From positions 1-5,110 of the forward strand of contig DRQI01000070.1 in NCBI GenBank assembly GCA_011330545.1: 5,110 nucleotides of DNA, written 5' to 3'. This DNA comes from Flavobacteriia bacterium (GTDB lineage: Bacteria; Bacteroidota; Bacteroidia; Flavobacteriales; Flavobacteriaceae). This document shows positions 1 through 4,408 of the stretch, one piece after another. The number at the start of each line of letters is the position of its first letter. Position 1 is the first letter of the stretch. The notes below the pieces were generated by a model. That model was not told the origin of the DNA, did no database searches, and saw only the letters and a program-made list of their open reading frames with translations. A program made the translations under genes and the position numbers.

Positions 1-705
1 GTACAAAATATAGTGCTGAAAAACACTAATAAATCGATTGTTGAAAGCATAGAAAAAAATGCGCGAAACAATATAGAACTCACCTTAAACGGGGTTTTTG
101 ACTTTATAAAGCAACACAAAAAAGAGTTGCACCCTACCTATAAAGTCTTTAAAGACCAATTTGTGGTTTGTTGGGCAGGATTAAAAAAAATAGTTGATGA
201 AAAAACATTGTATTCAAGAGTTGATATTGAATTGGTCAATGAACAGATTCGGTTATTTTATTCTGCGTTAGATGAAGTTGAAATTGCCTACAACAGCCAA
301 TCGTTTATTATTACAGAATATTTACAAATTGGCATTGATAAAGACCACCGTTATTATCCGTTAGAAAAAACCGTTATCCACTTTAAAGACAATGGCGTGT
401 ATGATATGGCCACGGAGCTTCTATTTACGCCTCCGGTATACGATGCTATCGTTTTACAGCATATTTACAATAGCAATAACACCATCCTAAAAAAACTCCA
501 AAAAAACATTCCGTTAAATAAACAAGAGATTATTGATTTACAGCAATTGCCAACAACATACATGATTTGTTCGTTAAACGGCTTTAAAGATGCCAAGCAA
601 AAATTAGAAACAGCAAAACCCTATCTGAGAAATCTACCTGAAAAAACGGCTTATATAAAGCTAAAAGAAGCCCTGCGGGTACTTAGAAAGGTAAAATATA
701 GCTGA
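1..705 (+). CDS. Hypothetical protein, 5' end outside the window
   Basis: The reading frame is open from the first base to a TGA at 703-705. The first possible start is a GTG at 13, followed by CTG AAA AAC. No ribosome-binding site precedes it that could be judged, and the frame runs on upstream of it, so the true start is probably outside the window. From the GTG the product is 230 residues: soluble, with no signal peptide or membrane segment. It is rich in Lys, Ile, Leu and Asn. The middle (about residues 70-150) is mixed, with several aromatic residues (FYSALDEVEIAYN, DHRYYPLEK, LFTPPVYDAIV). The last 75 residues look helical and basic, ending in RVLRKVKYS. I do not recognise the family and assign no function. 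It is the only plus-strand gene in the window and converges on the small gene that follows, with 17 bp between the stop codons. The long open frame and normal composition make it very likely a real gene. Confidence 0.8.
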   Translation, partial: VQNIVLKNTNKSIVESIEKNARNNIELTLNGVFDFIKQHKKELHPTYKVFKDQFVVCWAGLKKIVDEKTLYSRVDIELVNEQIRLFYSALDEVEIAYNSQSFIITEYLQIGIDKDHRYYPLEKTVIHFKDNGVYDMATELLFTPPVYDAIVLQHIYNSNNTILKKLQKNIPLNKQEIIDLQQLPTTYMICSLNGFKDAKQKLETAKPYLRNLPEKTAYIKLKEALRVLRKVKYS

Positions 706-722
706 ATTATTATTTATTGCAT

Positions 723-1004
723 TCAACTAAAAATACCTAACAAGAACTTATTCTTAACCTTTTTTAAAAAAGTAGGCCGCTTTTTTAAATGGTCTTTAAT
801 TTTTAAGTAGATATGATAGTCAATTTCTGTATATTCAATCCATTTCTCCTTTTCTTTTTCAAAGGTTTTAATGTCTGTAAATACAGCTACTTTATAGTTG
901 ATATTTGTAGCATTTAACAAATGCTGAAGGGAAACAGCATATAAAGAGAGTGCTCTTTTTCCAAAAAGGACATAAGAAGGTGATTTTTCAGAGCAATTTT
1001 TCAT
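723..1004 (-). CDS. Small basic hypothetical protein, possible glycosyltransferase N-terminal fragment
   Basis: The ATG at 1004-1002 gives 93 residues, ending in a TGA at 725-723. A TTG at 1013 in the same frame would add three residues, but the ATG is preferred. An AGGAG lies about 25 bases upstream, too far to act as a normal ribosome-binding site. The product is basic, with a Lys-rich C-terminal half and no signal peptide. Residues about 10-50 read YVLFGKRALSLYAVSL, then NINYKVAVFTDI. This beta-alpha-beta pattern ending in an FTD motif resembles the start of nucleotide-sugar glycosyltransferases, where the N-terminal strand binds the nucleotide. Those enzymes have 250 or more residues and need a DxD motif, which is absent here, so if the resemblance is real this is a truncated remnant. 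The resemblance is from memory of the fold pattern, not a search. It could equally be an unrelated small protein. No other frame here is open, which favours it being or having been coding. Confidence 0.45.
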   Translation of the reverse strand: MKNCSEKSPSYVLFGKRALSLYAVSLQHLLNATNINYKVAVFTDIKTFEKEKEKWIEYTEIDYHIYLKIKDHLKKRPTFLKKVKNKFLLGIFS

Positions 1005-1331
1005 AATTAGCAATTTTATTTGATTCGAAAACTCCTATATTTTCGCGGTTACAATTTACAATAAAAAAGAAAAAAACCAACAATTAGCGATATTTTTTAT
1101 ATAAAAAAAGAACCATTAACATACGCTAATGGCTCTTATTATTTTGATTGTTAATTAATTATAATTTTAATTAAACTATTTATAAATAACTAAATTAAAA
1201 ATTATTACGGGCGTAAACCGGTTGCTAAAACTATTTTATAGTAAGAAACCAGTTGCCTAGTTAGTCATAATATCGTAGGTTTTCAAAACTTGTGAGGCTA
1301 TCAACTAAAAAGAATTTAGATTATTTTAGTT
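1005..1331. other. Gene-free AT-rich gap with short repeats
   Basis: These 327 bp lie between the small minus-strand gene and the cytochrome gene and hold no open frame of note. They contain a terminator-like hairpin (1108-1137), an AT-only near-palindrome around 1149-1176, and a short hairpin ACTAT-TTT-ATAGT (1230-1242). They also hold a pair of near-identical 11-mers (AAACCGGTTGC at 1215-1225 and AAACCAGTTGC at 1246-1256), and a GTTTT-C-AAAAC inverted repeat (1279-1289). A plus-strand TATATTTTCG at 1036-1045 resembles a Bacteroidota -7 box, but the nearest TTG lies too close upstream and no gene follows. I see no tRNA or other structured RNA that I can name. Confidence 0.6.
1108..1137 (-). 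terminator. Terminator-like hairpin downstream of the cytochrome gene
   Basis: The arms 1108-1118 and 1127-1137 pair over 10 of 11 positions, with CCATTA/TAATGG as the core and an 8-base loop. Read on the minus strand the stem is followed by TTCTTTTTTT, the expected U-tract of an intrinsic terminator. It lies about 195 bases past the cytochrome stop codon, with no other minus-strand gene between, so it could end that transcript. It has few GC pairs, so it is probably weak. On the plus strand the following tract is poorer in T. Confidence 0.45.
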
Positions 1332-1730
1332 TCATTTTAAAGTACGCACATAATTTACCAAATCCCACCGCTGTTCATCAGATAAAATAGGCCCCCATTT
1401 TATCATATCATTCCTGCCATTGGTAATTTTCCAAAAAATTTCACCATCGGTTTGCGATTGTACCATTTTCAACGTTAGGTTTTGCGGTTTTGGGTTTAAG
1501 GCTTTGCCACCAATTCCATCACCTTTTCCTTTTGTACCGTGACAAATCATGCAACGTGTTTTAAATAATTTAGCACCGCGTTTGGCAGATTGCGCTTTTG
1601 CAGACGCTTTTACCGGGTTTTTAAGCTCTTTTGCCTTTTCAGGAGCTTTCCACCTGTCTTCTTGTGACGATATGCCTATAAAGCTCGCCAACACTAAGGC
1701 AAATAAAATATATAGTATTTTTGTTTTCAT
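1332..1730 (-). CDS. Small exported mono-haem c-type cytochrome
   Basis: This 132-residue protein is a class I type periplasmic cytochrome c. Residues 1-22 form a Sec signal peptide (KTK, then a hydrophobic run ending near GISSQ). There is no lipobox Cys, so it is probably soluble in the periplasm. A Lys/Ala-rich linker (about 25-50) precedes the haem domain. The haem-attachment motif is CMICH at 60-64: Cys60 and Cys63 bind haem covalently and His64 is the proximal ligand. It is followed by GTKGKGDG and a PKPQNL segment typical of the family. Met109 in NDMIKWGP is the likely sixth ligand. The C-terminal helix SDEQRWDLVNYVRTL is the usual closing helix of these domains. The length fits a single-domain electron carrier. 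Its redox partner is not in the window. It starts at ATG 1730-1728 with only a weak purine-rich AGAGAA in front, and no neighbour is close enough to share an operon. The family assignment is firm; the specific pathway is unknown. Confidence 0.93.
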   Translation of the reverse strand: MKTKILYILFALVLASFIGISSQEDRWKAPEKAKELKNPVKASAKAQSAKRGAKLFKTRCMICHGTKGKGDGIGGKALNPKPQNLTLKMVQSQTDGEIFWKITNGRNDMIKWGPILSDEQRWDLVNYVRTLK

Positions 1731-1782
1731 AATTCTCTATTTACTGTTTTTTGTTGATAATTATTGTATTATCGCTATAACT

Positions 1783-1801
1783 ATGGCAAATGATATGCCA
1801 T
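1783..1801. promoter_or_regulatory. Palindromic operator-like site upstream of the cytochrome gene
   Basis: ATGGCA (1783-1788) and TGCCAT (1796-1801) form a perfect inverted repeat. The inner bases are also mostly symmetric (ATGGCAnATnATnTGCCAT), as expected for a dimeric transcription factor. It is centred about 62 bp upstream of the cytochrome start codon and just downstream of the promoter-like box at 1811-1818. It would therefore lie at the start of the transcript, a position suited to repression. The binding protein is unknown; it does not match the Fnr/Crp consensus. Confidence 0.4.
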
Positions 1802-1810
1802 TTTAACCAC

Positions 1811-1818
1811 CAAAAATA
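1811..1818 (-). promoter_or_regulatory. Putative -7 promoter box for the cytochrome gene
   Basis: Read on the minus strand the bases are TATTTTTG, a full match to the Bacteroidota -7 consensus TAnnTTTG. It lies 81 bases from the cytochrome ATG, giving a leader of roughly 70 bases. No good TTG is seen at the -33 position, and the box abuts an A/T-rich hairpin, so the call is tentative. Confidence 0.35.
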
Positions 1819-1848
1819 AAAAACCACTTCTTTAAGAAACGTTTTTTA
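1817..1848. terminator. A/T-rich bidirectional hairpin
   Basis: TAAAAAAC (1817-1824) pairs with GTTTTTTA (1841-1848), and inside it TTCTT (1828-1832) pairs with AAGAA (1834-1838) across a one-base loop, separated by a small internal loop. Both strands end in a T-run, so it could stop transcription from either side, for instance shielding the cytochrome promoter from upstream read-through. It has only three GC pairs. It overlaps the promoter-like box by two bases, so both calls may not hold. Confidence 0.3.
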
Positions 1849-2030
1849 GTGTTATTTATTCTAAAATTAGGGTATAAATCAGAATTTACGCTTTGAAATA
1901 GAGGTAAATTCGTAGCGGTATAGAAGTATTTTACAGTTGTTTTTAACCCAAATTATAAAAGTTGCATAAAAGCCGCTATCTTTAGTATGGAGAACCTATT
2001 CACTATAAAAAAGAGTATACTCTCCGATAC

Positions 2031-2071
2031 ATTTTTAGTTGTGAAAACTGTTGGTTTTCACAACTAAAAAT
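2031..2071. repeat. Perfect 18-bp inverted repeat with a 5-base loop
   Basis: The arms at 2031-2048 and 2054-2071 are perfectly complementary over 18 bases and enclose TGTTG. The arms begin with ATTTTTAGTTG on the left and end with CAACTAAAAAT on the right. There is no T-run after the stem on either strand, so an intrinsic terminator is unlikely. It sits more than 300 bp from the cytochrome start and about 480 bp past the dehydrogenase stop. Its role is unknown; a protein-binding palindrome or a mobile-element remnant are options. Confidence 0.75.
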
Positions 2072-2130
2072 ATTCGAATTGACGCTACAATAAGACATAT
2101 AAATAATTATTTATCAATAACTTATGTATT

Positions 2131-2310
2131 AGTTAAACCCAGATAATGCAATAGACTTCCTATTCCGTTCAGAAATCACTGCAAAATAGGTCGTTTCACT
2201 GTGTTTTCAAAATTAACCGTAGCGGTGCTACGCCTAATTTAGTAAAACACCCTATTTTATTGCGCTTTCCTAACTCATAACGTAACTCTATTGCATAATC
2301 TAGGTTAAAT
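2131..2310. repeat. ~180-bp imperfect palindrome, MITE-like
   Basis: The outer arms 2133-2155 and 2287-2309 pair at 20 of 23 positions, with ATGCAATAGA against TCTATTGCAT as the longest block. Inner blocks also pair: AAAATAGG (2183-2190) with CCTATTTT (2251-2258), and GTTTCACT (2193-2200) with AGTAAAAC (2241-2248, 7 of 8). The centre is a perfect short hairpin, CGTAGC-GGT-GCTACG (2218-2232). The segments between show weaker, indel-containing similarity. The whole element can therefore fold into one long hairpin whose arms have diverged. This is the shape of a miniature inverted-repeat element or a chromosomal palindromic repeat. GTTAAA occurs at both ends (2132-2137 and 2304-2309), but this partly follows from the symmetry and is not proof of a target duplication. 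It encodes no protein. Confidence 0.65.
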
Positions 2311-2318
2311 AAAATTAG

Positions 2319-2355
2319 GCATTAATCGCGGCGTTTTTGGGTTAACGCATAATGC
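2319..2355. repeat. Nested hairpin
   Basis: GCATTA (2319-2324) pairs with TAATGC (2350-2355), and inside it GCGTT (2331-2335) pairs with AACGC (2344-2348) around an 8-base loop. The two stems are separated by an asymmetric internal loop. It begins nine bases after the large palindrome and may belong to the same structured segment. No T-run follows, and no function can be assigned. Confidence 0.45.
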
Positions 2356-2366
2356 GGGTTTAATTT

Positions 2367-2421
2367 AGGAAAAACCCTGTTTTACTCAGGAAAAATCCCC
2401 TTAAAATTCAGGGTTTTTCCT
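2367..2421. promoter_or_regulatory. Three 13-mer operator-like sites at 21-bp spacing
   Basis: AGGAAAAACCCTG (2367-2379), AGGAAAAATCCCC (2388-2400) and an inverted AGGAAAAACCCTG (2409-2421, read on the minus strand) are centred at 2373, 2394 and 2415. That is exactly 21 bp apart, or two turns of the helix, which places them on one face of the DNA. Each site is itself nearly symmetric (GGAAAAAnCC). The first and third also form a perfect 13-bp inverted repeat. The last site ends two bases before the TTG of a plus-strand promoter-like motif, as activator sites often do. The protein that would bind is unknown. Confidence 0.45.
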
Positions 2422-2422
2422 C

Positions 2423-2453
2423 TTGTGGCATTGTAAATAAGGGGTGACATTTG
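2423..2453 (+). promoter_or_regulatory. Putative plus-strand promoter facing no gene
   Basis: TTG (2423-2425) is followed after 20 bases by GACATTTG (2446-2453). This matches the Bacteroidota -33/-7 pattern TTG-N19-TAnnTTTG at all but one specified base. Transcription would start near 2460. The only thing downstream is the dehydrogenase terminator hairpin (2490-2536), which also has a short T-run on the plus strand, so the transcript would be about 80 bases and non-coding. It may instead be the leftover promoter of a lost gene. Confidence 0.4.
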
Positions 2454-2489
2454 CAGTATAAAATTGTATAATTATTATTCCAACCCAAA

Positions 2490-2536
2490 AAAACCTCATT
2501 TCTCCCGACAACGTTCCGGCATTGAAATGAGGTTTT
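2490..2536 (-). terminator. Intrinsic terminator of the aldehyde dehydrogenase gene
   Basis: AAAACCTCATTTC (2490-2502) pairs perfectly with GAAATGAGGTTTT (2524-2536), a 13-bp stem with a 21-base loop. On the minus strand the stem runs into seven T residues. It begins 15 bases after the dehydrogenase stop codon, where a terminator is expected. The loop holds a small inner pairing of CCG and CGG around AACGTT. On the plus strand it ends in TTTT, so it may also stop plus-strand transcription. Confidence 0.88.
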
Positions 2537-2551
2537 ATCCTTTCCTTTATT

Positions 2552-4105
2552 TTACAAATCAAACTTGATACCTTGTGCTAAGGGTAAGTCAGTTGTATAA
2601 TTTATGGTGTTTGTTTGACGGCGCATATACACTTTCCAAGCATCAGAACCTGATTCACGTCCGCCACCGGTTTCTTTTTCACCACCAAAAGCACCGCCTA
2701 TTTCGGCACCTGAGGTGCCTATGTTTACATTGGCAATTCCGCAATCAGAACCGGCAACCGATAAAAAGCGCTCTGCTTCTCGTAAGTTATTGGTCATAAT
2801 GGCTGATGACAGGCCTTGAACCACACCGTTTTGAATTTCTATGGCATTTTCTACACTTCCTGAATATTTCAACAAGTATAATATCGGTGCAAAAGTTTCG
2901 TGTTGTACAATCTCAAAGCTATTTTCGGCTTCGGCAATAGCAGGTTTTACATAACAGCCGCTTTCATAGCCTTCACCTGATAACACTCCGCCTTCAATTA
3001 CTAAATTTCCGCCTTCATCAACTATTTGTTGCAACGCATTTTGGTACATGGCTACGGCATCTTTATCGATAAGTGGCCCCATGTGATTGTTTTCGTCTAA
3101 CGGATTGCCAATGCGTATTTGCTGATAGGCATCTACGATGGCATTTTTAACATTTTCGTAGATACTTTCGTGTATAATCAACCGTCGTGTTGAGGTACAA
3201 CGTTGTCCGGCTGTACCTACGGCTCCGAAAACGGCTCCGATTACCGTCATTTTTATATCGGCATCAGGGGTTACGATGATGGCGTTATTACCACCTAATT
3301 CGAGTAGTGATTTTCCTAAGCGTGCCGCTACTTTTTGGGCTACTATTTTTCCCATTCTAATAGAGCCTGTAGCAGAAATTAACGGAACGCGTTTGTCTGT
3401 AGTCATCAGTTCTCCTACGCGGTAATCTCCGTTGATTAAATTTGAAATTCCTTCGGGTAATCCATTGGCTTTAAATACTTCGGCGGCAATATTTTGACAG
3501 GCAATTCCACAAAGCGGTACTTTTTCTGAGGGTTTCCAAACACAAACATCACCACAAATCCATGCCAATGCCGTATTCCAAGCCCAAACAGCTACCGGAA
3601 AATTAAATGCCGAAATAATACCCACAACACCTAGTGAGTGGTATTGGTCATACATTCTATGCCCAAAACGTTCGCTGTGCATGGTTGAGCCGTCTAATTG
3701 GCGCGATAGGCCTACGGCAAAATCGCAGATATCTATCATTTCTTGTACTTCGCCTAAGCCTTCTTGATAACTTTTACCCATTTCATAAGACACCAATTTC
3801 CCTAATGGTTCTTTGAGCTGGCGCAATTTTTCTCCAAACTGGCGCACTATTTCTCCACGTTGGGGAGCCGGCATTACCCGCCATGTTTTAAAGGCATCGG
3901 TAGCCGTACGCATGAGTTGTTCATAATCTTCTTTGGTAGTTGTTTTTACTTTACCGATTAACTGTCCGTCAACGGGCGAATAACTTTCAATAATCTCTCC
4001 ACTTGAAAACCATTGAGAACCTGTTGAAGTACCTTCGTTTATCTCTTTAACACCTAATTGTTGCAGTGCTTTTTCTATTCCAAAATCTGTAGCTATTAAT
4101 GTCAT
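2552..4105 (-). CDS. amaB: ALDH7-family dehydrogenase: L-aminoadipate-semialdehyde / piperideine-6-carboxylate dehydrogenase
   Basis: This 517-residue protein is a full-length aldehyde dehydrogenase of the ALDH7 (antiquitin) group, also named pcd in flavobacteria. The family oxidises alpha-aminoadipic semialdehyde, in equilibrium with piperideine-6-carboxylate, to alpha-aminoadipate with NAD+, a step of lysine and pipecolate breakdown in the cytoplasm. The catalytic set is complete: Asn168 (SAFNFP), Lys191 (WKPSEK), the ATGS turn at 245-248, general base Glu269 (LLELGG), nucleophile Cys303 (GTAGQRC), and Glu403/Phe405 (HETFAP) for cofactor binding. Glu122 and Arg302 occupy the positions that hold the aminoadipate head group in human ALDH7A1. 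The C-terminal stretch 465-513 (SGAEIGGAFGGEK, GGGRESGSDAWK, INYTTDLPLAQGIKF) is almost that of human antiquitin and fixes the subfamily. There is no signal peptide. It starts at ATG 4105-4103 after an A-rich leader with AAAGAA. Its own promoter and terminator suggest a single-gene unit, and no other lysine-degradation gene is in view. Substrate preference is inferred from the family. Confidence 0.95.
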   Translation of the reverse strand: MTLIATDFGIEKALQQLGVKEINEGTSTGSQWFSSGEIIESYSPVDGQLIGKVKTTTKEDYEQLMRTATDAFKTWRVMPAPQRGEIVRQFGEKLRQLKEPLGKLVSYEMGKSYQEGLGEVQEMIDICDFAVGLSRQLDGSTMHSERFGHRMYDQYHSLGVVGIISAFNFPVAVWAWNTALAWICGDVCVWKPSEKVPLCGIACQNIAAEVFKANGLPEGISNLINGDYRVGELMTTDKRVPLISATGSIRMGKIVAQKVAARLGKSLLELGGNNAIIVTPDADIKMTVIGAVFGAVGTAGQRCTSTRRLIIHESIYENVKNAIVDAYQQIRIGNPLDENNHMGPLIDKDAVAMYQNALQQIVDEGGNLVIEGGVLSGEGYESGCYVKPAIAEAENSFEIVQHETFAPILYLLKYSGSVENAIEIQNGVVQGLSSAIMTNNLREAERFLSVAGSDCGIANVNIGTSGAEIGGAFGGEKETGGGRESGSDAWKVYMRRQTNTINYTTDLPLAQGIKFDL

Positions 4106-4131
4106 AATTACGTATTCTTTATATTGAAATA

Positions 4132-4139
4132 CAAAATTA
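4132..4139 (-). promoter_or_regulatory. Promoter -7 box of the aldehyde dehydrogenase gene
   Basis: On the minus strand the bases read TAATTTTG, a full match to the Bacteroidota -7 consensus TAnnTTTG. A TTA lies 18 bases upstream where TTG is expected at -33. Transcription would start near 4125, giving a leader of about 20 bases before the ATG at 4105. Its place directly before a gene that is separated from its neighbour by a terminator supports the call. Confidence 0.6.
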
Positions 4140-4342
4140 CAAATTATTCAGGCCTTGTAAGTGTTTTCTTTAGATAAAATAATTTACAAAATGGTAAGGA
4201 AGGTATTGTTATTTTTGAGTAACCATTAGGGTACATCAAAGGTTGCACTAAAAATATGTGGATATTCTTCTGTGTTACCTTGACAAACTATTTTCTTAGC
4301 CGGTGGTAATGCCTTTTTGACGTTGCCTGCTTTTTTATAACA

Positions 4343-4372
4343 AAAAAGCCGGATGTTAACACCCGGCTTTTT
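4343..4372 (-). terminator. Intrinsic terminator of the outer-membrane protein gene
   Basis: AAAAAGCCGG (4343-4352) pairs with CCGGCTTTTT (4363-4372), a 10-bp stem with five GC pairs and a 10-base loop containing TGTTAACA. On the minus strand six T residues complete a standard Rho-independent terminator. It begins 36 bases after the stop codon of the barrel gene. The plus strand also ends in T5, so it could work in both directions. Confidence 0.88.
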
Positions 4373-4408
4373 GGCATATTTGGTAACCAGCCAAATATAA
4401 TTAACCAA

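Larger units (their letters stand above)
1731..2551. other. Long intergenic region dense in inverted repeats
   Basis: These 821 bp between the cytochrome and the aldehyde dehydrogenase contain no convincing gene on either strand. The longest plausible frame is a 26-codon one at 1987-2067. Besides the cytochrome upstream signals and the dehydrogenase terminator, which are listed separately, the segment 1980-2460 carries five inverted repeats of different sequence. The first is AGAGTATACTCT, a perfect 12-bp palindrome at 2012-2023. The others are the 18-bp stem at 2031-2071, the large palindrome at 2131-2310, the nested hairpin at 2319-2355 and the repeat at 2367-2421. Such a density suggests repeat insertion or an old, decayed locus rather than one regulatory region. 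Confidence 0.6.
4106..4408. other. Gap between outer-membrane protein gene and dehydrogenase
   Basis: The 303 bp hold the dehydrogenase promoter near the left end and the terminator of the upstream barrel gene near the right end. Between them, 4226-4330 is open on the minus strand and translates into protein-like residues ending ...HIFSATFDVP before a stop. This stretch has no start codon of its own, and the frame upstream passes through the terminator hairpin, so it is not called as a gene. Confidence 0.6.

Noticed and set aside
763..789. TTTAAAAAAG/CTTTTTTAAA inverted repeat as a terminator between the converging genes
   Set aside because: It has a single GC pair and lies within the coding sequence of the small gene, where Lys and Phe/Leu codons alone explain it.
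1019..1045. Plus-strand promoter (TTG then TATATTTTCG)
   Set aside because: The spacing between the elements is about 13 bases instead of 17-23, the -7 box lacks the final G, and no gene follows.
1016..1045. tRNA-like T-loop (GTTTTCGAATC on the minus strand)
   Set aside because: It has an extra base compared with the TTCGAATC loop consensus and its flanking arms do not pair. No acceptor, D or anticodon arms could be built around it.
1549..1806. Plus-strand open frame of 85 codons over the cytochrome gene
   Set aside because: It lies opposite the cytochrome signal peptide and haem region, whose motifs are unmistakable. Its product has no recognisable features, and it is a shadow frame.
1987..2067. 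26-codon plus-strand ORF (starts MENLFTIKKS) after a TATCTTTA box
   Set aside because: The box is only eight bases before the ATG, with no -33 element at a proper distance. The ORF is short and ends inside the 18-bp stem, so chance is the likeliest explanation.
2131..2310. Integron attC site
   Set aside because: GTTRRRY-like GTTAAAC and GTTAAAT occur at the two ends, but in the same orientation. The required complementary RYYYAAC box is missing at the left end, and no cassette or integrase is nearby.
2575..2799. Plus-strand open frame of 74 codons inside the aldehyde dehydrogenase
   Set aside because: It is antisense to the highly conserved C-terminal region of the dehydrogenase and is His/Leu/Arg-biased in the way of a reverse-frame shadow.
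3634..3816. Plus-strand open frame of 60 codons inside the aldehyde dehydrogenase
   Set aside because: It is antisense to the dehydrogenase N-terminal half and has no supporting signals.
4226..4408. Minus-strand frame of 60 codons starting at a TTG
   Set aside because: Its first half is the translation of the terminator hairpin of the barrel gene, and there is no ribosome-binding site. Only the tail is mentioned, as a possible remnant.
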